DNA of 64,000 nucleotides from Collinsella aerofaciens (GCF_015558785.1 NZ_JADMOP010000007.1:1-64000); one strand, 5' to 3'. Counted from the stretch's first letter, positions 24,572 through 32,984 are shown. The notes: generated from the letters alone by a model not told the origin. Numbers and translations: made by a program.

Positions 24572-25359
24572 GAACGAATCATCACTCCGTCGGGGTCGAT
24601 CTTGTCCTGAATCTTCTTAAGCGTGCGGCGCAGCAGACGCGAAACCTGCACCTGAGAAATACCCAGTTTCTTGGCGATCTCGATCTGGGTCATGCCCTTC
24701 ACAAAGCGCAGCTCGATCACCTCGCGCTCGCGCGGCGAAAAATCACGGATGGCTTCCTCGATCACTAGGCGGTCATCGGTAAAGTCGAGCTCGTTGTCGT
24801 CGTCGGCGTAACGGTCGAGAATCGAGGGAGCATCGTCGGAATCGGACGCACCAGGAGCCTCGATGGGCACCGAGGTATAGGCCGAAGACGATTCCATAGC
24901 CTCGAGGACCTCATCGACAGTCACATCTAGATACTCAGCGATCTCCTCAACCTTGGGCGAACGCTGCAGCTCGTTGGTAAGTTTGTCAGTAGCCTGGTTG
25001 ACCTTGGCAGAGAGCTCCTGCAGGCGACGCGGAACGCGCACACTCCAGCCCTTGTCGCGGAAATGGCGTTTGATCTCGCCCAGGATAGTGGGTGTTGCAA
25101 ACGTCGTGAACTCGAGCCCGCGCTCGGGGTCAAAGCGGTCGATAGCCTTGAGCAAACCCAGATATCCGACCTGCATGAGGTCGTCGAGCGGCTCGCCGCG
25201 ATTCTTAAATTTGTTGGCAAGAAACCTTACCAGATTCATATGGGACATGACGAGCTGCTCGCGGGCGTCCGGATCACCGGTCTCTTTGTAACGACGAAAC
25301 AGCTCGCGGGTTTTCTCCTTGTCCCAAGCGGTCTTGCCGCTTCGGGAACGTTCGGTCAT
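24568..25359 (-). CDS. SigB/SigF-type RNA polymerase sigma factor
   Basis: A group 3 sigma factor of the SigB/SigF/SigG family, 263 residues. Region 2 is visible as MSHMNLVRFLANKF and DDLMQVGYLGLLKAIDRFD, with FTTFATPTILGEIKRHFRD for promoter melting. Region 3 follows VRVPRRLQEL, and region 4 has REREVIELRFVKGMTQ and SQVQVSRLLRR. It is one base after a gene for an RsbW-like anti-sigma factor, which matches the partner-switching operons that control this family, although no RsbV-type antagonist is seen nearby. Confidence 0.9.
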   Translation of the reverse strand: MTERSRSGKTAWDKEKTRELFRRYKETGDPDAREQLVMSHMNLVRFLANKFKNRGEPLDDLMQVGYLGLLKAIDRFDPERGLEFTTFATPTILGEIKRHFRDKGWSVRVPRRLQELSAKVNQATDKLTNELQRSPKVEEIAEYLDVTVDEVLEAMESSSAYTSVPIEAPGASDSDDAPSILDRYADDDNELDFTDDRLVIEEAIRDFSPREREVIELRFVKGMTQIEIAKKLGISQVQVSRLLRRTLKKIQDKIDPDGVMIRS

Positions 25360-25360
25360 A

Positions 25361-25738
25361 TTAGATATCCGCCTTGAGGTCGAGGGAAAGCGTCAGGGGC
25401 GCCGCAGTCTTTTCGTAGGAGTCGCACACACTCGCGAGGATGAGCTCGGCATATACCGCAGCCTGGTCATCCTCATCGACAGTCGCCTGATCGCCAAAGG
25501 TAAATGTCATACCCACGTGAGTTTCGTCGACATCGAATTTAATCGAGATATCGTCGGAATCAACAGCCGTGCAGCCGAAAATAAATGCTTCCTCGGCAGC
25601 CATGCGGATGTCCTCGATGCGATCGACGGACATGGAACACAGGGCACCAACGTTGGCTGCCGTCATGCGCACAAGGCGAGCGAGACGCGGGTCGCCGGCA
25701 ACGGTCAGCGTGATGGGGCAGGTTGCTTCGCTACTCAT
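25361..25738 (-). CDS. RsbW-like anti-sigma factor lacking ATP-binding motifs
   Basis: A 125-residue protein aligns by eye with RsbW/SpoIIAB kinases: the VRMTAANVGALCSMSVDRIEDIR stretch (about residues 23-45) mirrors the helix before the ATPase N-box. The following N-box, normally EACTNAVQHA, reads EEAFIFGCT, so the Mg/ATP-contacting asparagine is lost (Phe54). No DxGxG or GGLGL-type motifs follow, and the protein is shorter than RsbW. It may bind the sigma factor without kinase activity. The start at 25738 overlaps the DUF948 gene by eight bases. Assignment rests on context plus this partial similarity. Confidence 0.65.
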   Translation of the reverse strand: MSSEATCPITLTVAGDPRLARLVRMTAANVGALCSMSVDRIEDIRMAAEEAFIFGCTAVDSDDISIKFDVDETHVGMTFTFGDQATVDEDDQAAVYAELILASVCDSYEKTAAPLTLSLDLKADI

Positions 25739-26324
25739 CGCAGGACTCCTCAGAGGTCTCGGAGGGTGTATAGGTGTAATACTGAGCCCGCTTGGATGCA
25801 GACTTCTGAGCCACATCTGCGCCATCGGCGGCCTCGTCCTCCGCCTTGCCAATCAAGACGCGCTCGGTCGGCTGCTCGGCTTCTTCGGCGGCAGCGGAAA
25901 GCTTGCGCTCGGCTTCAGCTGCAGGAGCCTTCACCTTATTGAAGAGCTTCTGCACAGCACCGGCGGCAGAGTCGGTCACGCTCGACACAGCATTGCTGGC
26001 CTCGGCCATGCTACCGGTGACCTCAGAAATGTCGCGAACCACGGCTTCGACCTCTACGAGATTGGAGGTAAGGGCATCAACTGCCGTCTTGCTCGACTTA
26101 AGCAGCGGCTCCATCTGGGCAAGCGCCGGCGTAAGCTCATCGACAGCGCCATCGAGCTTTGCCACCACAGGCTGAGCCTCGGCGATGGTGTTGTTGAGGT
26201 CGTTCACGGTCTTATCGAGCGAGTCGACAACATTGCGGGTCTTGCGCAGGGTAAGCGCGAGCTCAGCGATGACCCACACGCCGGCAACGGCGAGCAGCAG
26301 CAGGGCAATCTGAATGGGACTCAT
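25731..26324 (-). CDS. DUF948-like membrane-anchored coiled-coil protein
   Basis: A 197-residue protein with an N-terminal membrane helix (about residues 4-22, IQIALLLLAVAGVWVIAEL) followed by a long heptad-rich region, as in DUF948 and general-stress proteins of Gram-positives. The C-terminal third is charged and probably disordered. The start at 26324 follows GGGAGG. It leads the operon of anti-sigma factor, sigma factor and permease, so a role in envelope-stress sensing is possible but not shown. Confidence 0.7.
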   Translation of the reverse strand: MSPIQIALLLLAVAGVWVIAELALTLRKTRNVVDSLDKTVNDLNNTIAEAQPVVAKLDGAVDELTPALAQMEPLLKSSKTAVDALTSNLVEVEAVVRDISEVTGSMAEASNAVSSVTDSAAGAVQKLFNKVKAPAAEAERKLSAAAEEAEQPTERVLIGKAEDEAADGADVAQKSASKRAQYYTYTPSETSEESCDE

Positions 26325-26424
26325 ACAAGCCTCCCAAAGGAATCGATATACAGACGGTTTCCATGGTACCCCAAAGGGGACCGAACATGCCAAGAGCAGC
26401 AACGTGGGACAAAATTATCAGCAG

Positions 26425-27780
26425 CTACTTCGGTGCATTCCCGCTGCGGTCGCGTTCGCTTTGCTCTACGCGCCACTCTTCCCAGCCGCGCCCGGCAGGC
26501 TGCCAAAATGCACCGCGTTCCAAGCCTTCGGGCAAATAGCGCTGATCGACCCAGCCTTCGGGATAATCGTGCGGGTATTTATACACACCGTAGTCGTCGC
26601 TGCCTGGACGATGGCGATCGCGCAGATAACTCGGCACCTCGCGAAGCCCACTAGAATGGATATCGGCCAGCGCCGCATCAATCGAAGCCTCACACGCGTT
26701 GGATTTAGGGGCCAAACACACATAGAGTGCAGCCTGAGCCAGGTTAATGCGGCACTCGGGATAGCCAATGACCTCGGCAGACTTAAACGCGGCATGCGCC
26801 ACCAAAAGCGCCTGCGGGTCGGCGTTGCCAACATCCTCAGAAGCCTGAATCATAATACGGCGAGCGATAAACTTGGGATCCTCCCCCGCATCAATCATGC
26901 GCGCGAGCCAATAGATCGTGGCATCGGGGTCGCTACCGCGCATGGACTTAATAAACGCACTGATGATGTCGTAGTGCATGTCGCCGTTTTTGTCATACGA
27001 AAATCCACGACGCGGGTTGGCGATCTTCACGTCATCCACGGTGATGGGATAGCGCTCCCCCGCCGCGGGCGCTGGCGTTCCCTCGGTATCGGGACGCGTG
27101 ACGGCAATCTCGCTCGCAAGTTCGAGCGTCGTGAGCGCCGAGCGAGCGTCACCCGCTGCCAGCGTGCAGATGGTCTTAACCGTATCCTCATCGGCCGAGA
27201 ACTTGCAGTTCAAACCCTGCGGCGCCTCGAGCGCACGCTCGATAAGCGTGGCGATATCCTCGTCTTTAAGATGCTCAAGCTCCACCACGCGACCGCGCGA
27301 GAGCAATGCCGAGTTGACCTCGAAGTACGGATTCTCCGTCGTGGCGCCAATCATAATGACGGTACGGTTCTCAACCGCATGCAGCAAGGCGTCCTGCTGA
27401 GACTTGGAGAAGCGGTGAATCTCGTCGATAAACAGGATGGTGCGGCGGTCGTAGGTATTCAGGCGCGTCTTGGCCTCGTCAATCACGCGGCGAAGATCCT
27501 TTACGGTACCCGTCACGGCGCTGACCTCGACAAACTCGCTCTTGGTATGGTTGGCGATAATGTGGGCCAGCGTCGTCTTACCCGTACCGGCCGGCCCGTA
27601 CAGAATCACGCTCGAAAGCACGTCGTGCTCGATCGCGGCACGCAACCATGAGCCCTTACCGACGGCCTTTTGCTGGCCCACGTACTCGTCGAGCGAATTG
27701 GGGCGCATGCGCACCGCGAGTGGCGCATTTTTAAAGGAACGCTCGCGCGTCGAGGCAGAAAAAAGGTCGTCCATAGCCAT
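26425..27780 (-). CDS. rarA: Replication-associated recombination protein A (RarA/MgsA)
   Basis: An AAA+ ATPase related to clamp-loader subunits that acts at stalled replication forks. Walker A is LYGPAGTGKTTLA, Walker B FIDEIHRF, sensor 1 IGATTENP and the arginine region SRGRVVEL. The C-terminal tetramerisation domain contains GSDPDATIYWLARM, and the RarA tail DYGVYKYPHDYPEGWVDQRY is clear. Starts at 27780 (MAMDDLF) or 27774 (MDDLF) cannot be separated, as only a weak GGG lies ahead. Confidence 0.93.
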   Translation of the reverse strand: MAMDDLFSASTRERSFKNAPLAVRMRPNSLDEYVGQQKAVGKGSWLRAAIEHDVLSSVILYGPAGTGKTTLAHIIANHTKSEFVEVSAVTGTVKDLRRVIDEAKTRLNTYDRRTILFIDEIHRFSKSQQDALLHAVENRTVIMIGATTENPYFEVNSALLSRGRVVELEHLKDEDIATLIERALEAPQGLNCKFSADEDTVKTICTLAAGDARSALTTLELASEIAVTRPDTEGTPAPAAGERYPITVDDVKIANPRRGFSYDKNGDMHYDIISAFIKSMRGSDPDATIYWLARMIDAGEDPKFIARRIMIQASEDVGNADPQALLVAHAAFKSAEVIGYPECRINLAQAALYVCLAPKSNACEASIDAALADIHSSGLREVPSYLRDRHRPGSDDYGVYKYPHDYPEGWVDQRYLPEGLERGAFWQPAGRGWEEWRVEQSERDRSGNAPK

Positions 27781-27834
27781 CCCGTGTATCAATCAAAAAC
27801 GTTTTCCACTAACAGTATACCGAATTAATACGAA

Positions 27835-29082
27835 CTACCGTTCGTTAATATAGGTACGGTGCGGAAACTCCAGACCAGGGAACAGCTTGCTCGTCAGCTC
27901 GCAGAAATAACCGTCCGTCATGCTCGCGATATAATCCACCACGGCTTGATCCTTGTCGTCCCGCCAGGCATAGGTGCGATCATAGTAGGAAAGCTGCTGC
28001 TCAATGCGCGAAATATGGTGCTTAAAGATGTAAGAGGACTCGTCGCCACTGTTTAGATCCCGCAGGCAACGGTCGTAGAGCTTTTCGAACGCCTCGCGCA
28101 GCTCCACCTCGGAATCGCCTTCGATACCGCCCTTGCTATAGATCTTCTCGTAGTTCTCCCGCTTGGCCCGGCGGATTTCCTCAAACAGGTCCTCGCTCAT
28201 CTCGATACGCGGCTTACCATAACTGTGCTCAACGATATCGATGGAGGCATGCGTGAGGATCCAACTGTTGTAGGCACCGCCCCGGCCATCATCAAAGGCG
28301 TCGGGTGACAGCAGGCCCGCCGCAATGGCGTCTTGGCGATCGCGCCCAACGTAGGCAAGAATATCCGAGATGCGAACGACGCAGCCCTCGAGCGTCATGG
28401 GACGCAGATGCTCAATTGCGCTATAGCCCGTGGCAATGCAATCTTCAACCGTCAGGTCAAACTGGTCAAAGGAGCTCATGTCCGAGAGCTCAAACACACG
28501 CTGCTCGTACTCGCCGTTATGGCATAGCACGCCGTCGAGCGTCTGGAGCGACACGTTGCGGCCGTACAGTGCGTCGAGCACGCGGACCGACTGCACGTTA
28601 TGGAAAAAATAACGCCCCGTGCGCTCATGATAGATATCATTGAGGAAGCGCTCGCCGGCATGGCCGAAAGGCGTGTGTCCCAAGTCGTGACCCAGGCCAA
28701 TCGCCTCGATCAGATCGCAATTGAGCCCCAGGGCGCGACCGATATCGCGCGCAATGCGCGAGACAAGCTGCACGTGCAAACCGCGGCGTGACAGATCGTC
28801 ATTGCTACGGAAGCTAAAGACCTGCGTTTTGCCTGCATAACGGGTGTACGCCGGAAGATGAAGTATCTTTTCGGTATCGCGCATAAACGCCGGACGCATA
28901 AGCGTGCCTTTGTCGGCAGCGCGATCAATACGACGAATGACCTGGTCGTCGTTACAACGATACGGGTTGACATAGCCCGAAGCACGATCAGCGACAATGC
29001 GCTCGACAAGTTCGGGCGACAACGCCGAGGGAATACGGTCCATGCGCGCCTTAATGACGGCCGTTTCTTGATTAGTTGCCAT
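27835..29082 (-). CDS. dgt: Deoxyguanosinetriphosphate triphosphohydrolase-like protein
   Basis: A HD-superfamily dNTP triphosphohydrolase. The metal-binding histidines and aspartates are in RRGLHVQLVSRIARDIGR, GLGHDLGHTPFGHAGE (about residues 125-140) and a later ISDILAYVGRD. The start at 29082 follows AAGGAG and gives 415 residues; an upstream in-frame start would include the ribosome-binding site. It is 31 bases downstream of a prepilin peptidase gene. Family members of this size are often annotated as dGTPase-like with broader dNTP use. Confidence 0.9.
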   Translation of the reverse strand: MATNQETAVIKARMDRIPSALSPELVERIVADRASGYVNPYRCNDDQVIRRIDRAADKGTLMRPAFMRDTEKILHLPAYTRYAGKTQVFSFRSNDDLSRRGLHVQLVSRIARDIGRALGLNCDLIEAIGLGHDLGHTPFGHAGERFLNDIYHERTGRYFFHNVQSVRVLDALYGRNVSLQTLDGVLCHNGEYEQRVFELSDMSSFDQFDLTVEDCIATGYSAIEHLRPMTLEGCVVRISDILAYVGRDRQDAIAAGLLSPDAFDDGRGGAYNSWILTHASIDIVEHSYGKPRIEMSEDLFEEIRRAKRENYEKIYSKGGIEGDSEVELREAFEKLYDRCLRDLNSGDESSYIFKHHISRIEQQLSYYDRTYAWRDDKDQAVVDYIASMTDGYFCELTSKLFPGLEFPHRTYINER

Positions 29083-29113
29083 GGCATGCTCCTTAAGAAG
29101 GATGCGCAATCGG

Positions 29114-29536
29114 TTACAATGTGCAGCCCACGACCTCGATTATGGCAAAAATCGGCACCAAAAACGGGAGCAATGGCAGGGAGCGCGATTTTGTGATGAG
29201 GCAGGAGAGGGCAAGGACCAGGAGCGCAGTGGCAAATGCGACGATGCCGCCCATAGGGTCGAGCGTGCAAAGCGCAAAGAGTGCCTTGGCATCTCCCATG
29301 CCGATGCCCGGGGTTTGGCGAAAACGACGCCAGAGGGACTCAGTCAGCACGAGAGCAAAGTAGACGATGACCGCAAGACCGGCATGGTCAAGCGCCGTGT
29401 TAACGCCTTTGTCGAGCCAAACGCCCACTAACGCCGTCACCGCACACGCACCGGCAAGCTCATTGGGAAAACGTCGATGGCGGGCATCAATTGCCACGCC
29501 GGCAAAGATGCAAATCCAAAACGGGATATAAGCCAT
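29114..29536 (-). CDS. A24 family prepilin peptidase (short, TadV/CpaA-like)
   Basis: An integral membrane aspartic peptidase of the type IV prepilin group, 140 residues. The catalytic aspartates are in IDARHRRFPNELAG and the conserved IGMGDAKALFAL. Four to five hydrophobic helices are visible. It lacks the N-terminal methyltransferase domain of PilD. The start at 29536 follows GAGGAGG. No pilin, secretion ATPase or Tad genes are in the window, so its substrates must be encoded elsewhere. Confidence 0.82.
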   Translation of the reverse strand: MAYIPFWICIFAGVAIDARHRRFPNELAGACAVTALVGVWLDKGVNTALDHAGLAVIVYFALVLTESLWRRFRQTPGIGMGDAKALFALCTLDPMGGIVAFATALLVLALSCLITKSRSLPLLPFLVPIFAIIEVVGCTL

Positions 29537-29565
29537 CGGACTCCTCCTCGAGCTGCATCGCAAAA

Positions 29566-29605
29566 GCAAAAACCACCACAAAGGTGCCTGTCCCCTTTGC
29601 GGTGG
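29566..29605 (-). terminator. Terminator after the GT2 synthase gene
   Basis: CCACCACAAAGG (29573-29584) and CCTTTGCGGTGG (29594-29605) pair over 12 positions with one wobble and are followed on the minus strand by TTTTTGC. The flanking GGTGGTGGTT adds an alternative pairing partner. The CCACCACAA arm is shared with the terminator at 37362. Confidence 0.82.
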
Positions 29606-29617
29606 ATTTGGTGGTGG

Positions 29618-30913
29618 TTATTTGGCGCCTTGCATGACCTCGTCGAGGGTGACGTTTACGGCGTGCTGCGTCGGGACCCAGTCGACCTTTAGGAACAGTG
29701 CAGCCACCGTGATGGGGATATAGCTGAACATAAAGATCGGGAAGGTAAACAGGTTGGTCACCAAACGCCACTTTTGCGCGCAGTGAATATGCTTGTACTC
29801 AAAGATAGTCGTGAGCAACGCCAGGATAAAGAAGGTCTGGTACATCATGGCGAAGGTCATAATGAGCGACGCGGCACAGGCCTGCATCTCGACTTCGGTA
29901 GCCAAAAAGCCGTGCGAGAGTCCACCCACGATGAGGAAAGTCGCATTAGCGAGCATCGAGATCAGCGATAGCAGCATACCCGGGGCGATCGTCATGAACA
30001 TGTCGTAGGCGGCAAAGCGATGATAGCGGAACGTCGACTTGACCAGATGCTTGCCGTAGGTAAAGAACACCTGGTAAAAGCCCTTGGTCCAGCGCATACG
30101 CTGCTTCCAGGATGCCTTGAACGTCACGGGTTGCTCGTCAAAGAACTCCGCCGGCGCATAGCCAATGCGAATACCGTAAATAGCGCAGAACGTAGTGAAC
30201 TGAATGTCCTCGGTCAGCGTGTGGAACTGCCAACCGTGCATGCCCTCGATCACACTCGCCGAAATAAGGTAACCCGAACCCGAGACGGCGCAGGACGTCT
30301 TGCAGATATTACGCGCGTTGTTGAGGAAGCGCGCCTCGCGTAGATACCACGTGGCATTAGCTGCCGAGATCCACGAGCTGCCAAAGTTCTTGGAGTTGCG
30401 ATAGCTCGTGACCACATGGAATCCCTGGTCAAAGGCATCGTTCATCTTGGACACGTAATCGCGGGAGATAACGTTATCGGCATCGAAGATAAAGTAGCCC
30501 TCGAACGTGTCGGGATACTCGTTAAGAATGCGATCAAAACCAAAATCCATGACCCAGCTCTTACCCTTGCGGGCCAGGTCGTTGCGCTCATAAACGATGG
30601 CACCCTCCTCGCGCGCGAGCTGCGCCGTGTTGTCGGTGCAGGCATCGGCGACCACGAAGACCTCGATAAGCTCGGACGGATAATCCTGATCCTTGATGGA
30701 GCGAACAAGGTTGGCGATCACGGCCTCCTCGTTATGCGCCGCGATAAAGAAGGCATAACGATGGAGCTTTTTGGCCTTAGGGGGCGCGACCTCACCACGA
30801 AGAGCGCCAATGACAAAGAAGACCACCTGGTACAGAAAACAGACCGTGAGCAGCGTGACGACAATCTGGTTGAAGATCACGATGGGTGTGTTGGTTTGTA
30901 AAAAGGCGAGCAT
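29618..30913 (-). CDS. Membrane glycosyltransferase family 2 (processive synthase type)
   Basis: A 431-residue GT2 enzyme that probably builds and exports a polysaccharide from the membrane. An N-terminal helix (about residues 13-35) precedes the GT-A domain with FFIAAHNEEAVIANLV, VVADACTDNTA, the DAD metal motif in FIFDADN, the acceptor base region TEDIQFT and the QRMRW motif typical of cellulose, chitin and hyaluronan-type synthases. Three or four membrane helices follow. The start at 30913 follows GGGAG. No other exopolysaccharide genes flank it, so the sugar is unknown. Confidence 0.85.
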   Translation of the reverse strand: MLAFLQTNTPIVIFNQIVVTLLTVCFLYQVVFFVIGALRGEVAPPKAKKLHRYAFFIAAHNEEAVIANLVRSIKDQDYPSELIEVFVVADACTDNTAQLAREEGAIVYERNDLARKGKSWVMDFGFDRILNEYPDTFEGYFIFDADNVISRDYVSKMNDAFDQGFHVVTSYRNSKNFGSSWISAANATWYLREARFLNNARNICKTSCAVSGSGYLISASVIEGMHGWQFHTLTEDIQFTTFCAIYGIRIGYAPAEFFDEQPVTFKASWKQRMRWTKGFYQVFFTYGKHLVKSTFRYHRFAAYDMFMTIAPGMLLSLISMLANATFLIVGGLSHGFLATEVEMQACAASLIMTFAMMYQTFFILALLTTIFEYKHIHCAQKWRLVTNLFTFPIFMFSYIPITVAALFLKVDWVPTQHAVNVTLDEVMQGAK

Positions 30914-30995
30914 GCAGGCTCCCAGCAACGCGTTACGTAAACAACCGTATATCTTACCGCAGGCTTACCGAGTTCAAGAAACCACCTAATACTGG

Positions 30996-32009
30996 CTAGG
31001 CTTCGAGAAGACCGAGCTGCGGAACGATTTCGTCTCCAACGGCCGTGCGACCGAGCGAGCGCGGAGCCAGATCGTCGAGAACCGCAGCGAGATCCCACGG
31101 CAACTCGTCGCGGCACTCAATGCGCTCCCCCGTCACGGGATGGTCGAACGCCACGCGCCAGGAATGAAGGAACTGCCTGGTCAGGCCCTGGTCGGCGCGC
31201 GCATCGCACTTGCCGTAGAGTGGATCGCCCACGCAGGCGTGGTTGATATGACGCATATGCACGCGAATCTGGTGCGTGCGACCGGTAAACAGATGGCACT
31301 CAACGAGCGTATAACCATCGTCAAAGCGCGTGGAATCAAAGCGCTCGAGGACCTTAAAGGTCGTAATGGCCTGGCGCGCGAAAGGATCGTCAGAAACCGC
31401 CATCTTGACACGGTCGCGCGTCGATCGGGCAATACCGGTGTTAATGGTTCCCTCGTCCATGGCGATGTGCCCGTGGACAAGCGTGATATAGCGGCGGTCG
31501 AGTGTGCGCGTACGGATAAGATTTTGGAGCGCGCGCTGGGTGTCGTCGTCCTTTGCCGCAAGCATGAGACCCGAGGTATCGCGATCCAAACGATGCACGA
31601 TACCGGGGCGATCCTCGCCCTGCACGGTGCCCAGATGGTCGATACCGCAGTGATAGACCAGGGCATTCGCGAGCGTACCGCTCTCATGACCATGCGCAGG
31701 ATGGCACACCAGGCCACGCTGCTTGGAGAGCACAATGAGATAGTCGTCCTCATAGCGAATGTCGAGCGGGATGGCCTCGGGAATCACATCGGTGGGATCG
31801 TGCGGCTCGGGCAAATCGACCGAAATACGGTCGCCGGCTCGCACGGCGTACTTTTTAGACAGACAGGTCTCGCCATTGACGGCGACGGCGCCGCCCTCGA
31901 TCAGATGTGCGCAGGCAGAGCGCGTGGGACAGCCATCGTTGGCGCCCAGATAGGCGTCGAGACGCTGACCAGCGGAATCGTCGGCAACAAGAATATGGAT
32001 GTCGGCCAT
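30996..32009 (-). CDS. rluD: RluA/RluD family pseudouridine synthase
   Basis: It isomerises uridines in rRNA, probably 23S rRNA. An N-terminal S4 domain (about residues 14-75) precedes the catalytic domain with the active aspartate in GIVHRLDRDTSGLMLA, then RRYITLVHG and the GRTHQIRVHM motif. Length of 337 residues is normal. Its ATG overlaps the lspA stop codon by one base (TAATG), a very common lspA-rluD pairing in Gram-positives. Confidence 0.93.
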   Translation of the reverse strand: MADIHILVADDSAGQRLDAYLGANDGCPTRSACAHLIEGGAVAVNGETCLSKKYAVRAGDRISVDLPEPHDPTDVIPEAIPLDIRYEDDYLIVLSKQRGLVCHPAHGHESGTLANALVYHCGIDHLGTVQGEDRPGIVHRLDRDTSGLMLAAKDDDTQRALQNLIRTRTLDRRYITLVHGHIAMDEGTINTGIARSTRDRVKMAVSDDPFARQAITTFKVLERFDSTRFDDGYTLVECHLFTGRTHQIRVHMRHINHACVGDPLYGKCDARADQGLTRQFLHSWRVAFDHPVTGERIECRDELPWDLAAVLDDLAPRSLGRTAVGDEIVPQLGLLEA

Positions 32010-32608
32010 TAACGCTCATTCCTTTCGCGAATCTTGCGGGCACGCTCCCCACGCTGCTTGGCTTTGCGTTTTGCGCAGGCCTCGTCGCGGGCGTTGAGCT
32101 CAGCGGTCGCATCGACCTCACGAGCAGCGGGACTCAAGAACATGTACCCGATGAGTGCCAGTACCACACCGACCGTAATGCCGATATCGGCCACGTTAAA
32201 GACGGGAAAGTCGATGAACGTGGTGGCTATAAAATCGGTCACGAAGCCAAAGGCCAAACGATCGATAGCGTTGCCGATAGCACCGCCCGCAACCATTGCC
32301 ATGCCCACAACCTCAAGATGGGCGAGCTGGGGCGCACGAACGAGGTACACGGCAATAGCGATAATGACCGCCAACGCCAGCACGGCAAACGCAATGCCAT
32401 GCCCCTCGCCCATACTAAAGGCAGCACCGATATTGCGGACAAACACAAAATCGATCACACCGGGGATAACAGTCACATGCAAAGCGTCGCCCACGGCACG
32501 AACCGCAAGCTTGGTCAGCTGGTCAACAAGCAGCACAACGAGCGCTACCCCACCAGCAACACCCAACCGCCAACGCAAAGGCGGCGTCATATCCCCAGCA
32601 CGACCCAA
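32009..32608 (-). CDS. lspA: Lipoprotein signal peptidase (signal peptidase II)
   Basis: The enzyme removes signal peptides from prolipoproteins in the membrane. Four hydrophobic helices are visible, and the catalytic aspartates are in GNAIDRLAFG and FPVFNVADIGI. The last 35 residues are a highly charged tail beyond the usual end of the family. The start is taken as TTG at 32608, which has AGGGGA at proper distance; an ATG six codons later (MTPPLRW) is too close to its GGGG. It is the first gene of the lspA-rluD pair. Confidence 0.9.
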   Translation of the reverse strand: MGRAGDMTPPLRWRLGVAGGVALVVLLVDQLTKLAVRAVGDALHVTVIPGVIDFVFVRNIGAAFSMGEGHGIAFAVLALAVIIAIAVYLVRAPQLAHLEVVGMAMVAGGAIGNAIDRLAFGFVTDFIATTFIDFPVFNVADIGITVGVVLALIGYMFLSPAAREVDATAELNARDEACAKRKAKQRGERARKIRERNER

Positions 32609-32721
32609 ATCAATCCCCTACCCTCAAGATCATCGAATTACGTTTAACGCAATTAACCATCTTATATTGCCACACGCAGAGCGCACGACATATTCGCTAA
32701 CGCCAGATAAATAACCAGCAT

Positions 32722-32759
32722 AAAAAGAAAGCGGCATTCCGAATAACGGAATGTCGCTT
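32722..32759 (-). terminator. Terminator distal to ileS
   Basis: AAGCGGCATTCCG and CGGAATGTCGCTT form 13 pairs with one wobble and a five-base loop (32729-32759), followed on the minus strand by TCTTTTTA. It is the best intrinsic terminator downstream of ileS, 220 bases past its stop. Confidence 0.88.
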
Positions 32760-32842
32760 GATAGCTTTCGACTAAGAGCGAAAGCGAAAGAAAGCCTTTA
32801 GCTCCAGCAATGGAAACGCCGCGTTATCGTCACCAACAGCGA

Positions 32843-32940
32843 AAACGTCCCTAAGCGAGCAAGGTGACGTGAAAGAGGAGGGAAGCGTACTTTGGTACGC
32901 GACCGACGATTGAACGTCAGATTGCCGCTTAGGGGCGTTT
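32843..32940. repeat. 98-base nested hairpin element downstream of ileS
   Basis: Outer arms 32843-32857 and 32926-32940 pair over 15 positions with one wobble. Inside them GCAA/TTGC and TGACGT/ACGTCA continue the helix across a 2x2 internal loop, and a terminal GCGTAC-TTTG-GTACGC hairpin (32885-32900) closes it. The multi-part helix suggests selection on RNA or cruciform structure. It is non-coding and lies in the 372-base gap between ileS and lspA. Confidence 0.75.
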
Positions 32941-32949
32941 GCAGCGTCG

Positions 32950-32984
32950 GTAGGTTACGGCGTTCTAGGAACGCCGTAACCTAC
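32950..32984. repeat. 16-bp perfect hairpin overlapping the ileS stop
   Basis: Arms 32950-32965 and 32969-32984 are perfect inverted copies with a three-base loop. The ileS stop codon (32981-32983) lies inside the right arm. No T-run follows, so it is more likely a 3' end stabiliser or part of the adjacent structured region than a terminator. Confidence 0.75.

Noticed and set aside
25361..25852. Longer N-terminus for the RsbW-like protein
   Set aside because: The extra 38 residues overlap the DUF948 gene in another frame and show no family similarity; the ATG at 25738 fits the overlap pattern of the operon.
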